Source of the DNA: Cunninghamia lanceolata
Taxonomy: Eukaryota; Streptophyta; Pinopsida; Cupressales; Cupressaceae
Direction of reading: 5' to 3'
Assembly (NCBI GenBank): GCA_027924645.1
Contig: BSBN01000843.1
Coordinates: 372,001 to 436,000 of the forward strand
DNA: 64,000 bases
The notes under the pieces are model-generated. The model was not told the DNA's origin. It saw only the letters and a list, made by a program, of their open reading frames with translations, and ran no database searches. The position numbers were made by a program, and so were the translations under genes. This document shows positions 1-11,700 of the stretch, piece by piece; the stretch's first letter is position 1; every line of letters begins with the position of its first letter.

Positions 1-144
1 CTTAGGGTGATAAGGTGCATCATCTTGACTAACCAAAACACAACTCAACAACAACAAACAAACAAGAAGACACACAAAACAAAACTATACAAACATCTAT
101 ACAACATATATACACTATAATACAAATGACTTACATGACTCTGT
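1..144 (-). other. 3' untranslated part of the Tat element
   Basis: This A/C-rich stretch lies downstream of the integrase stop on the minus strand. It has no match to the LTR at 7609-8685 and no clear polypurine tract, so the 3' LTR starts beyond the left edge. I see no coding frame in it. Confidence 0.5.
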
Positions 145-1464
145 TCAAGCTTGAAAGTAATGTTTGAGGAACTTCCCATTGACTGGTAATGGGACATCCG
201 CACCGATTAAAGTCTTAAGTTTGTAGGTACTATCTCCTAGGATCTTCAAAATTTGAAAAGGACCTATCCAAAGTTTGTCAAATTTCCCACGGTCACCTTT
301 CCTTTCGTGAGCTTTATCCCATGCGAGGACTAAATCTGAAATCCTAAAAGCTTTTATTTTGGCTCTATTATCAAAGCAATGTTTGATAGTGGCTTGATGT
401 TTAGCAAACTGATCAATTGCTTTATCTCTTTTTTCCTCTAGGTGCATGAGCTGAAGTAGTCTAACCTCTTGTTTGTTATCTATACCTAGATATTCTTGTG
501 CAAACTGCAATGTGGGGATCTTCAAGTTGATAGGGAGGATAAGATCCATACCATATACTAATTGATAAGGGGAATTTCCTAATGCAACCTTTATTCTAGT
601 TCTATCTACCCATAAGGCATACTTCAGCAGGGTATTCCACTCTCTAGGGTTCTTGTCTATCAATTTCTTTATGATATTCAGTAAGTTCTTATTTGTTGAC
701 TCTGCCAAGCCATTTCCTTGGGGATAATAATTTGAAGAAAATTTCAAGATAATTCCATGATCAAAAGCCCAACTAGATAGTTTTAATGATGTAAAGGCAG
801 GTCCATTATCACATACTAGAGCATATGGAACTCCATACCTGGTCACTATGTTGCTTTCCAAGAACTTGATCACATCATCTGCATTGCATGTCTTGATGCC
901 AACTGCTTTAGTCCATCTGGTGCAATAATCAGTGATTGTTAGGACATACCTATGGCCTGAAGATGATGGAGGAATGATGGGTCCTATGAAATCAATGCCC
1001 CATTGAGCAAATGGGGGCATCTCCATCACTGGTTGCAAGGGTTGAGCAATATATCTTTCTTGGTTAGCAGCAACCTAACAAGTATGGTAAAATTGAATAT
1101 GTTTTACAGTGTCCTTAAAGATAGTAGGCCAATAATGTTCTACTCTCAGGATAGCATGGGCAATAGCTAAGTGAGATCCATGTGCAGTTCCAAACTTATC
1201 ATGTAACTCAGCTAAAACCTTGTCGACTTCTTGTCTATTCAAACCTCTGAGATATATTCCTTCATAGTTTCTTTTGAAAACGACTCCTTTTATCATATAC
1301 TTTTGTGATCTTATTTTCAGGGCTCTCCTCTGTGAAGCTTGCAATTTTGATGGGCATCTTCCAGTAATTAGGAAATGCCTGATATCAGAATACCAATCTT
1401 TATCCTCTTTTGAATTAACTACATATTGTTGACTCATAAGGTTAGGGTCAGTCTTAGAAATCAT
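145..1464 (-). pseudogene. Integrase of the Tat element, broken by one stop
   Basis: Integrase joins retrotransposon cDNA to host DNA. The N-terminal zinc-binding part lies at about 1080-1250: the two His are present, but the first Cys of the Cys pair reads Tyr (FYHTC) and the next codon is TAG (1075-1077) where Gln is usual. The catalytic core follows in the same frame with all three acidic residues: Asp in WGIDFIGP, Asp in VCDNGPAF and Glu in GLAESTNK. The C-terminal part ends in WIGPFQILKIL and a VNGKFLKHY tail typical of gypsy integrases; there is no chromodomain, which fits Tat. The last stop (TGA, 145-147) looks natural. The core may fold, but the zinc domain is damaged. Confidence 0.9.
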
Positions 1465-2946
1465 CTACCCTAAAGCTTGTCCCCTTACTAACTTCATGGG
1501 TTTTATATGCATATCATATTCCTGGAGCATTGTTATCCATTTGGCCCTCTTTTCTCCTGGCTCACTTTGCATCAGGAGCATCTTTACTGTTGCATCTGGT
1601 ACTACATCAATGATCTTACTTCTTAAGATGTAATGTCTAAATTTCTTAACTACTTGAACTAGAGCAAGAGATTGTCTCTCAACATCCATGTATCTAAGCT
1701 TTGCATCCTTAAATGGGCAGCTCATAAAAGCTATGGTTTTTTCTTCCTTTTCTTCGTTTCTTTGTGTCAGTACTACTGCAGATGTATGCTCTGAAGAAAA
1801 TAAGTAAATGTAGAAATCTCTTGTATAATCTAGATTGATCAGAACAGGGGAATTAGATATGGCTTTCTTGATGTCTTCAAATGCTACTCTTGCTTTAGGA
1901 GTCCATTCAATTTTATCATATTTCTTGAGCATTGCATTAAGTAGTCTAACAATCTTTGCGAACCCAATAATTAACTTCCTAACAAAGTTTATCTTACCAA
2001 AGTAGAATTTAAGCTCTTTCTTACTTCCAAGAAGTTGCAGCTTCATGATAGATTCTACCCTATCAGGGTCAATGATGATCCCATTTTCTATTATCAAGTG
2101 ACCAAGCAGTTTACTAGTTGTCACTCCGATTATGCACTTTTTGGGATTGAGTGAGATGCCATATTGTTCACACTTATTGGGCACCTTCTTGAGGTCTTCT
2201 ATATGATCCCCCCTTTTCTTTAAAAAAATAGTCAAGTCATCCATGTAAATGACTATGCATTTGCTAATCAAGCCTCTGAAAGCTATATCCATTGCATGTT
2301 GAAAGGTGGCTCTAGCATTTATTAATCCAAAAGGCATGCGCCTATATGCAAATATTCCACACTTGGTGGTGAATGCAGTTTTCAACCTATCTATTTTATC
2401 TACCATCACCTAGTTATACCCTGAGAAACCATCTAGGAATGACATCATCTGAGCACCATTTACTATTTGTAAGACCTCATCCAGTGAAGGTAAAGGATAG
2501 TTGTCCTTTTCAAAAGCTCTGTTCAAGTTTCTAAAGTCTACACATAGCTGGATATCACCATTTTTGTTTCTTACAGGGACCAAATTTGCCACCCAAGTTA
2601 AATGCCTCACATGAAATATGATTCCGGAATTGAGCAACTTCTTAACTTCTTCAAAGATAATGGGTTCTAACAAAGCATTAACAACTCTCTACTTTTGTCT
2701 AAAAGGTTTAGCATCTGGCTTCAATGGTATAGTGTGGGTGATGATTGAGGTATCATAAGTCTTCATCTCATCATAAGTCCAGGTGATAACATGGATGTAA
2801 TCCTTCAGTGCTTGAGTTATCCTTGCCATTTCTTCTTCTGTATAGACTTTGTCAATCAGGACATTCCTTACTTCTTCATTTTGTCCTATATTGATTGGTG
2901 AGTATTCTCCTCCATTAGTCTTTGGGAGATCTTTCTGTTTCATCAT
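1465..2946 (-). pseudogene. Reverse transcriptase and degenerate RNase H of the Tat element
   Basis: The fingers and palm start with a VPVRNKNGDIQLCVDFRNLN motif near 2570 and continue to MPFGLINARATFQ and the catalytic YMDD (about 2240-2255), so the polymerase active site is intact. The connection domain and RNase H follow; the RNase H first acidic position is lost (FYIYLFSSEHTSAVVL), a state normal for Tat elements that carry a second RNase H. In-frame TAG codons sit at 2689-2691, 2410-2412 (SGYN before VMV, where Gln is near-universal) and 1465-1467. A TAA near 2970 precedes the segment. One frame runs throughout, so stops and not indels broke it. Confidence 0.9.
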
Positions 2947-3030
2947 ATTGTGTAAATCAAAAGCCTTTTATAACTCTATCATACCCTTGGGAATCCTGTT
3001 GGTAGGTAATTCCATGATTTCTTCTTCTTC

Positions 3031-3788
3031 CTAGGTATGATCTTCTACATTTCTTTCATCTATGATCTGAGAATCAAATATATCTATGTTTGATATGAAG
3101 TCTAAAATATGTTGGTCATCATCAAATACTTGGAGATTGGTGACATTATCTGGTATGGAAGGCACTGATACCAACTTGACTGAGAATCTATTCAAACCAT
3201 AAATGGATAATGGTTCCAATGTACTTACAACCTGTACCAAGGCATTTGCTCTATGATTCTGTTCTCTAGGCACATGGTGATGTTAAATGCATCAAATTCT
3301 TCTATTAAATCCCACACCCTATGTCTGTAGTTAGACAACTTCTTGTAATTGCAAGAGTATATGCTTCTTACTTGTCTTACCACCAACTCTAAATCTCCAT
3401 AGACATACAGAATCTCCACTCTTTTCTTCAGAGCAAACAATAACCCATGAATTAAAGCTTCATACTCCGTCACGTTGTTGGTACATGGGAATTGTAGTCT
3501 ATATGTTGTTAAGTAGGATTTTCCTACTAGATCAGTAAGGTCTATCCCTACTGTAGTCCCTTGTTTTGAATTGGATCCATCAAACCTAAGGATCCATGGT
3601 TTATCTTCTGTTAGAGGATTGTCAGGACCCTCTCTTTTCTTTTTAGCTCTGGCAGCGACACCACCTGATATCCACTTCATTTTCTGTGACTCATTCTTTG
3701 TCACTTTTAGTGAGTGACTTGTATCTGATACCTTTCCCTTCTTAACATCTGTGGTATCATCATTATCTTTACTTGATTGTACTCCCAT
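3031..3788 (-). pseudogene. Additional (archaeal-type) RNase H domain located upstream of RT
   Basis: A type I RNase H-like domain starts with KPWILRFDGSNSKQGT (first acidic residue, about 3580-3600), then NNVTEYEAL (Glu, about 3475) and VYGDLELVVRQ (Asp, about 3400). The final block is PREQNHRANALVQ (3230-3273), where family members usually have Asp at the position that reads Asn here, a single G-to-A change. A one-base deletion near 3265 shifts the frame between the third and fourth blocks. Tat elements carry such a second RNase H, which probably substitutes for the worn one after RT. Its position between protease and RT, instead of after RT/RNase H, is noteworthy. A TAG at 3031-3033 separates it from the RT segment. 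Confidence 0.8.
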
Positions 3789-3854
3789 CCCTTTCTCTTT
3801 ATCCTTAAGGATGTCTTTACTATCAAATGACTAATCCTTTGAATAAAGCATCTT

Positions 3855-4560
3855 CTATTTATTTAGTATGTGTAAGCATAATGAGCATGTAGTTTCAGAA
3901 TGTGGTGCTCCATGCAATCTACACCATCCCTCAATTAAAATCTGATGTGGAGGAATCTTCTTGCAACATAAGTCTTTGAATCTATTTTGACAAAGATTCT
4001 TCAAACTTGGTCAAATTACTCCCTTTATCTTCATCAGATACCTCATAATTTGACTCAATCAAATAGTCAGTTCTTGGGGTGATGTTATCTTCATCCCTAG
4101 AAATCTTCTTAGCATACATCAGGATCTCCTCTGAGTTATGAATGTGGCTTTCATACTGATATGTATTTTCTTCTGTACCTACAGATGATGAACAAGAATC
4201 AACATCACTATAATTATCTACATTACTTACCTCGACTGATGATAGTCCTCTCTCACTACACATTCATTCTAGCTCTATCATGTCTAAACAAGAATCACAA
4301 GTTTTCTCTGAATGTGCTTCATCATGCAACCTACACTAACCTTCAATCAAAATGTCCTCATTAGATATATTCAATGTTTGGCACTGGTGCATTTCCCTAA
4401 ACAAGTGTAATTCAAAGTTTTTGAAATGATCAACTTCATCACCATCATCTGAACTATAATCGGTCTCAATGATCACCATATCATCTTGGTGAACATGCTC
4501 AGGGCTATGAGCATCATACATGAGGATTTCTTCTATCCTGACTATTTGGGGCTTGATGGA
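3855..4560 (-). pseudogene. Duplicated acidic module with Cys/His finger between protease and extra RNase H
   Basis: Two related modules follow each other. Each opens with EEILMY, passes through a Ser/Asp/Glu-rich stretch containing a TDY motif and closes with ILIEG plus CRLHxxxHSExTCxxC. The first module ends near 4270-4345 (CRLHDEAHSEKTC); the second runs from about 4130 to 3860 (CRLHGAPHSETTC). The second copy keeps Trp before CRLH, while the first has a stop there (4336-4338), so TGG became TAG. A further stop is at 3982-3984 and an indel lies near 3960. The Cys/His spacing resembles the gag finger of this same element at about 5800. I do not recognise the module; nucleic-acid binding is the obvious guess. 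Confidence 0.6.
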
Positions 4561-5298
4561 ATAAACCTCTTGTTCAACATCAACGTACAATACCTCATTT
4601 GTGTTATTATACTTAGTAATCATATGTTTCATGCGAGGTTCAACCTCTATCCTAATTTGATTAGGAATCCCCTTCCATGGTAGCCACATATGACTAAAAT
4701 TTGTAGACATATAGCCATTAAGTGTCTTTGACCAATCCCTACTAAGCACTTGGATGTTAATGTAATATTGAATCCTTGGATCTGATGCTAACTGCATGTG
4801 GATATGTGTTAACTCTCCCACTACACTTACATCAGATTTATCTAATTATGTCACCTTCTTGAGTGATTTAGCTGGATGTAACCCTAAGGAATTACAGATA
4901 GACAGTGGAATCACATTAGTTGACGCACCCAATTCAACTAGGCAATTATGTAGGTTCTTTCCAAACATCCTCAATGTGAGGAGGAAAGGAGGTGACTCAA
5001 TTTTATCTCTATACAAGGTCATATGAGAAGTTTCAGTAGCCTAGACAGTAGTTGGGGCTTTGTGTTTGGCATTATTGTCTTTAACAACAAAATCTTTGTT
5101 CACAATATGGCTAGGATTATGAGCATGACTATCTTCTTTTGGAATAGGCTCATCTAAGTATCTCATGAAAGCCTTCTTGATGGTTGGGGTTTTAAGCAGT
5201 TCAGACAATGAAAAGCTAATCCTAACTCTTTTCATCTCCTCTGCTAAATGCGTGACTAACTTGTCAGACTTAGAAGATGGATTATTAGCTTTCACCAT
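4561..5298 (-). pseudogene. Aspartic protease region of the Tat element
   Basis: The segment begins with a Lys/Ser-rich linker from 5298, crosses a TAG at 5041-5043 and reaches the protease core. The active-site motif, normally Asp-Thr/Ser-Gly followed by Ala-Ser, reads ELGASTNVIPLS (about 4917-4945), so the catalytic Asp is Glu and the Thr is Leu. The following hydrophobic blocks (LGLHPAKSLK, VVGELTHIHM) and a downstream beta-rich stretch match retroviral-type pepsin folds in Tat elements. A stop interrupts the domain near 4845. The enzyme would have cleaved the gag-pol polyprotein; with this active site it should be dead. Confidence 0.7.
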
Positions 5299-7127
5299 GG
5301 TGTTCTGAGGTGTAAAGTACTAGGCATTAACCCTAGGAATACCAGGATTGTTGCTAGATTTTGGATCTGGAGGAGTGTTGAAGTTGTTAGGAGGTAATGA
5401 TGTGGTCAAGGGACTAGAAGGTCTGTTAGGATTACTCCTGAGGTTGTAATTGTGTCTACCTTGGTACTATTTTTGGTAGGCATGAATTTCTTCATGTTCC
5501 ATTGCTAGTTCATTTTCATCTTCGAATGGGAACACATAGTTTATATCAAATGCCAAGGCAGATTCCTCACATGCTAATGTATAGATCTCATGATTTGAAA
5601 CTACTTGGTGATAAGGGTGATTTACAAAACTTTCTAACATAAGAGCAGAATCATATCCACAAGGGATGATCTCATTTCCTTCAATGAAAGGAGGGTTACC
5701 TGCAGTATTGGATACTTCAGCCTGAAAAATGGTAGCTACTATTTTGAACTGAGGACAATCTAGCTCAGCATGTGCAGTAGTGTTATGTATTCTACACCAA
5801 TTTGTAAGGGCTACCTCTACTAGGTTCACTCTAGTGGTCTGTTTTGGTTCACTAGGAGGCTGATTATCTAAGGGTGATGGCAAAGAACCATTGTTTGGCA
5901 TAGTATTCCACACTCTAGGCTGCCTAGGTGCACTATTGTTATTGCCATTGTTACTGTTATAGTTCCGTCATTATTGTATCCTCTATCAAGATATCCTGAT
6001 CTATCATTATTATATCCTCTATTTTGATTTGACTAAGAATAAAAGTTCTGACCTCTCAGATGTGTAATTTTTGTTTTTTATTTCCTCAGTTGTGCAGACA
6101 TCTCCTTGATTTCTTCTTTCTCTTCTTTAACTTTGACTACTACATTTTCTTGTTGAGGCGTAAAGAAAGAAGAACCATTATTATTATTTTGTACAGCATC
6201 TTGAGATGTTTAGGCATGTCCTAGATATTGCACTATCTGACCATTTCCATTTGGAGGAGGCATGATGCTAAGCGAAGGTACCTATAAAGGACCGGGCATT
6301 GCAACAAGAGGCATCATAGCTCCATTGGTCTGCTGTTGAGTAGGGTATGCAGGATATGCGGGATAGGAAGGGAATGCTATATTTGGTGTTGGAGTAGGAA
6401 TCAATTGTTGATTAACTTTTATTGCTTCTTCAAAAGCTCTTGTTAAAGTTGTGACACCAGGATGTGTTCTTCTTATGAACATAGAAGTCAGGGGATCTAA
6501 GGTCGAGTAGTATATACTTCTACCTACAAGCTTGGAATACATTTTTTGGAATCTAGCATTGAAGTTTGAAATAGGTTCTCCTTCAAATCTTTTGATTGTG
6601 GTAAAAAGATGATAATTCATTAAAGGATCTATAGGTATCTTAAATCTATCCTTGAAAGCTTTCTCTAAGGTAGCCCATGAACCAATTGAGGCTTGAGTAA
6701 TACTTATATACCAATTGTGTGCTTCCTCTCCCAAGGAGTATGGAAACAACCTACATGCCACATCCTGATGCTCAATCCTTGCTTTGCAACAAGCTTCTTT
6801 AAATGTTCTGATATGATCTTTTGCATCCTAATATGGATGATATATAGGGCAAATCTTATCAAGATTTTTAGGTAAAGGATGATATATAGTGAAAGTTAAG
6901 GGTGAGTCAGTAGCAAAGAATGACATTGTGACTGGTGCTTGCTAGACTGGAGGTGTAATTGGTGACCCTAGAGACACTGGAGGTGTTACAGTATGACTTG
7001 ATGAAGATACTGAAGCACCTGAGTCAGAAGTATGATGAATATCTATGGTACGAGGTCTTAGTCCATGAATGGGCAATTCCTCAAAGAGTCCAATAGATCT
7101 GGACCTGGTATTAGGCCTAAGCGCCAA
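5299..7127 (-). pseudogene. Gag of the Tat element with a C-H-H-C finger
   Basis: The chosen start is the ATG at 7127 (MALRPNTRSRSIG). A capsid-like region follows at about 6800-6480 with FPYSLGEEAHNWY and RFEGEPISNFNARFQKMY, the usual gypsy gag signature. A Pro-rich linker (PSYPAYPAYPTQQQ) and Asn/Gly repeats come next. The finger at about 5770-5830 reads CRIHNTTAHAELDC, a C-x2-H-x4-H-x4-C arrangement seen in Tat gags in place of CCHC. A one-base deletion near 5965 shifts the frame; stops lie at 6942-6944, near 6830, near 6285 and at 5467-5469. The product would form the particle that packages element RNA. Confidence 0.8.
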
Positions 7128-7585
7128 GATTCTAACAACTTATGACAGAATATGGAAATTTGACCTAATTTTTGTAAAGATCAAAAGAACTAACCGAGAA
7201 AAGGTGATATCCCTAGTCAAGACTCAGTAACTATTGGATATTTATGCAATATTTCCATCAATCATGCAAATATGCACAAAGATCAAGCTTCTAGACATGT
7301 ATATCAGGATATTTAACTATATAAGCAAGTCAACACATGCAACTCGCAGGACTCAAACAACAACTCAACCTTCAAAGATTTCAAGGATTTGACTATAAAG
7401 CCTAAAGTATTTATGCTCAATTCTAAAATATTTATGATGAACAAACTTGAAACAACACACAATAATCAAATCTTTGCACAAACACTCAAAGCATAATCAA
7501 TTATAATGAGCTTTGAAAAAATTACCTTGTACAGACACATGAATTATGTGTATGCAACTGATTCACTTACCAAACAAGAGAGAAA
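7128..7585 (-). other. Untranslated leader of the Tat element
   Basis: This A-rich sequence lies between the primer-binding site and the gag start. I see no coding frame and no repeat in it. Confidence 0.5.
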
Positions 7586-7603
7586 GCCCTCCTTCTAGTG
7601 CCA
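7586..7603 (-). promoter_or_regulatory. Primer-binding site of the Tat element
   Basis: On the minus strand the sequence TGGCACTAGAAGGAGGGC starts five bases after the LTR end, where a tRNA 3' end would prime first-strand synthesis. It begins with TGG as expected for CCA pairing but is not the initiator-Met type used by other elements in this window. I cannot name the tRNA from memory. Confidence 0.65.
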
Positions 7604-7608
7604 ATTTA

Positions 7609-8685
7609 TGTTGATGATGACTGTCAGTCATAACAACATGCATAAAAGTTCACACAACAAACCTTTATTATCTTGAAAAGTACAATCAATTTGGAATGAA
7701 TTGATGACTCCAAGGCTTCGTTGATCAGGTCATGATCGTCTAACATTACTCAGAGGTTGATGTGCTATGTTGTTTTCCATTCAAGGGACCTTACACTATC
7801 CTGTACTGTGAATTGATTTTTAAACATCTGGTTATACACCTATTTCCTATAAATTTACTTCACAAACAAGGTTATTTCCATTGCATTCAACATATGATGA
7901 TCATATTTATAAGTTTGATCAATTCTTCTGAACATCAACTATCATGAACTGATTATACTTCTGTACTTATGAATTTATGTAAATAATGTGCCTTTAAGTT
8001 GATATTTGTAAGATTATTGTTGTCATTGATGTATTTTTGCAAAAGATTGTCAATTTTACATGCAGATTTTACTCAAAATGCTTTAGATGTTCAATTTCCT
8101 CTAGGATGTCTGCATATTTTATGTATTTGCTTAGAATTATCTATGTATTTGCAATTGTGAAGGTGATTTGTAATGAATTTAAACAAACTGAGATAAATAC
8201 TTTCTAATCTTAACTAAATTTAATGAATCTTTAGCTATTGGTTCACATACATTCCAGATACTTTCATGAAAGGAAGATAATCGACCATACGTTCACCAGG
8301 ATATTCCACAGCTAGCTAAAGTTGGGGCAAACTTCAAGGTAAATAATGGCAACAATATCCACAAATTGACATGCACTCCAAGGGACACAACACATCATAG
8401 TGAGATATCTAGATGACATTCACAAGATTACTTATAATTTATGATGATATGTAATCAAATCTTCACTTTCATTAAGTAAACAAAAGACATGTACATTTGC
8501 AATCAACTTTGAAATTAGTCCTGAGCAACTTCGACAATCTAACTTCAATTAAGTTTCCAATAATCTACAATGTGCACTCCATCTCCTTTTATAGAATAAG
8601 GAGAGGAGGCGGTTACAAGTGATCAACGCTCATGATTTGCCTATCTAGATCAATGATCAATATCTCTTCTTTAACTGGGTCAACA
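7609..8685 (-). repeat. 5' LTR of the Tat element
   Basis: Read on the minus strand, the LTR starts TGTTGACC and ends CATCAACA, giving perfect six-base terminal inverted repeats (TGTTGA/TCAACA). The downstream end abuts the primer-binding site. A TATA-like box lies near the upstream end. The partner LTR is outside the window, so the outer boundary rests on the inverted repeats alone. Confidence 0.6.
8585..8594 (-). promoter_or_regulatory. TATA-like box of the Tat 5' LTR
   Basis: The minus strand reads CTATAAAAGG about 90 bases into the LTR, a good plant TATA element that would set the U3/R boundary. Transcription would run leftwards into gag. Confidence 0.5.
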
Positions 8686-8787
8686 CTTGTAGACATGGCA
8701 CAAGTTGCCAGCTGGCAACCATCTGGTAGAACTCAATCATTTCTATTATCTAATTATGCATATGACTCTGTCATCATGCATCTCTAC

Positions 8788-11700
8788 TTACTCTGTATCC
8801 TCTTCTTCTTCATCTTCATCTTCTTCTTCATTTGCATCCTCTTTTTCATCTTCATCTTCATCTTCATCACTATCATCTTCATCAGCTCTAGGATCATGCC
8901 TTATATGCATGTTGATTATTACTCTGACAGAATCATAGACATGCACTATTTCCTCAATCTTCCCTCCATCTTGAACTCTAGCCTTTACTATAGCATGCTT
9001 GTGAAAATGAAATTGTGCCTGAAGAGCATTCCATTTTCTCTTTCTTCTATTTAATGTCTCATTGTATGTCTCCACTTTAGCTTTCATTCTCATGGCCTTG
9101 TTTATCACATCTTCTGTCAAGTGATCAAGAGGTCCTTCTGCTGCTTGTTTAAAATTGTTGTGGAAGGCCTAGACAGCAAGATCAATATCCTGATTTTCTA
9201 CTTTTCCCTCTACTTTGTCCTCTAAAGCCTCCAAGGTATTTATTTCTTCTACCATGAGATGATGTAGTTTAACACTTATATCTCTGAGCTTGCTATTGCA
9301 TCTCCTTAGGATATCACATTCAAATCTAGTGTCTTCACACCAAATGCCCAGCAACTGTGCAGTGTTATTATCTAGTACTTTATTATCCATAAGTATTTTC
9401 ATGTCTATCCTCCTTATTTCACCCAAGGCATCCAGATGTTTTTTTAACTTGAAGGACCTTCTCCCCACCTCATTTTGTAGCTTATCTACTTTACTTCTCA
9501 TAGCACCAAGAGAATTCCAATTCGAAAGGGAGGTTTTGACTACTTTCTTTGCTTCAAAAACAAAAGAGGCAAACCAATTATCCACTAGCTAAGCCTTATG
9601 TTTCATGAGGTCCAACCCCGTTATCTCATCTTGAGATATGATAGTCAGTGGGGTGGCTGTGTTGAGTGGTGTATGCTTAGGGTCAATTAACCCTTTTATA
9701 AATAAATGTAATTGAGTAATGTGCTCCTTATGTTGTTTGTTCTTATCCTTATCTTTCTTTACACTTTTCAACAAGAAATCAATGCTATCCTTGGCCTCTT
9801 GGCCTTCCTGCTCCTCAGTAGCGAAGCCAAGATCAATATCAGTTATTTGAAAGTCATCAATACTTACTTTCCCTTTCTCCTTATCTACCATTGGTAATGC
9901 TACCTGAGCTGTCCTCCTACCAGTGGTAGGATATCTCCTTATTGTGGAGGTTGGTCTTGCTTTCCTTTTTGGCTTCATCATACTTGTTGTAAACAGTGTA
10001 GAAACATCAAATTCACGCATCTCATCTATCTATTGCAGATTTATTTCTTGTTGTAGCTAGTATGGAACATCACCCCTGGGCCCTTGTTGATCAATTTGCT
10101 CATTTTGAGCATCCTGAGACTCTGTATTATGCTCTACCCTTGGTGGTGAATTTTCTTTCCTTGGTTCTTCCTCATGCACATTCTCATGAGTGATCTCTTG
10201 CTGAGGTATCTCATGTTGAGGGGTCTCCTGCTAAGGGGGAGGTTCTTTTAGTGTATGTACATTCTAATCATGTACTTCCTCTTGCAATTTATCCTCATGT
10301 GGTTCCTGAATATTTTGATCTTATGTATTTTGTGGCACTTGGTCTTCATGAGAAGATTGTGCATTTTGATCTTAGGGATCACCTTGATCACCCTTGGCCA
10401 CATTCTCTGGTTCCTTTGGCTGACCGCCATCTTGTGACATAATGTGTTCTGCACCTTTCGATGCATTTACAACTTCAAGGCCTAGGACTTTCCCTAATTC
10501 TTTTTCATCTATTTTCCCTTCTAATGCTGGGTTACTATCTTTCTGATTATCATCCTTGGCAAGTGATGATGCATTATTCTGGTCCTTATCCTTATCAAGG
10601 ATTTCCTTATCAGTCTCTTCATGCACACTAATTTCTACTTTCTCAGGATCTAGAGGTGGATCATTATCTCTGTTTTGATCTCCATCACCTTGGTAAGCCA
10701 AGTTTATTACTGCAGGGCTAGTGACCTAATCAACCAAATTAGTCAATCCTATCTGTTGTGCTACATCCTCAGGGTGATCTTCTTCAATTTCCTCTGTCTC
10801 TACCTACTCTTGATGAGTTTCCTTTTGAACCATAGGAGTTCCATGAGGAGTCATCTTTGTATTAGCCACTAGGGTCTCCATCCTTTGAGCAACATCTCTA
10901 ACTATCTCATCATCTGACAAATATACAGTATCATCGAGTGGAAGAGGCGGCTCTTTCCTTGCCTTGTGTCTCTATTCTCTATGTTCTTCTGCTTTCTTAG
11001 TTTTAAATTGAATAATATCTAGAATGGAAACCTCATGTTTTAGGTTCTTCATGATACCTAGACCACCTGCACCCCTCAATAAAATAGGATCAACATTCAC
11101 ATTTCCTCTCATTGCAATTTTCTGTTTCTTTTGGGGTGGTGTAGGTTGCACCTTCTTCCTCTTCTTTGTTATCAACAAATCATCATCTAAAGGTTCCACA
11201 TCCAACTATTTCTCTTCCAACAGTTCTTCCTCTTCTATAATCATAGGGGCAGGCTTTGTGACCTTTTTCTTTTGTTTGGCAGGGGTATGAGGTGATGCAG
11301 CTATAGATGTAGATGCCACATCTCCTTTTGGTTAAATTCTCCTAATGATTACTCCTGCTTGTACATGAGCTGCCTTCTTGTTCTTACCCTATTGCTTTTC
11401 CTCTTTAGTTGGCTACCTTTCTCCATTAAATTTCCTCTTGTCAGTTAGAAAGTCATCATATTCTTCTTCAGACAATTCTTGTCTTTTCTTCTTGTTATCC
11501 ACAGTAAGGGCTACACCCTTCTTCTTCAACTTAGTGATTTCAGCACTTACCCAACTCTGGGTTAGTTGAATAAGCTTCTACATTATTTGATCGAATGAAG
11601 TCACCTCAGGCTAAGTTAAATCAAGAGCTGATATGGTTTCATTATGCACTTTCTTGTCCTCATAATCACTAGACATGACCTTTCCATCATCCTTATGCAA

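Larger units (their letters stand above)
1..8685 (-). mobile_element. Tat-type Ty3/gypsy LTR retrotransposon, 3' end outside window
   Basis: Reading right to left, the element has a 5' LTR (7609-8685), a primer-binding site, gag, protease, an extra RNase H, RT with a worn RNase H, and integrase. The extra RNase H, the C-x2-H-x4-H-x4-C finger instead of a CCHC knuckle and the YMDD reverse transcriptase point to the Tat branch of Ty3/gypsy. Only about three single-base indels are needed to keep frame over 7 kb; the other breaks are stop codons, mostly TAG where Gln is expected. No 3' LTR is present before base 1. The five bases after the LTR (8686-8690, CTTGT) would be one copy of the target duplication, which cannot be checked here. 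Confidence 0.85.

Noticed and set aside
8632..9054. Ser/Phe-rich plus-strand frames opposite the acidic tail
   Set aside because: They are antisense shadows of the Glu/Asp-rich end of orphan frame 1 (GAA/GAT runs read as TTC/ATC and TCT/TCA).
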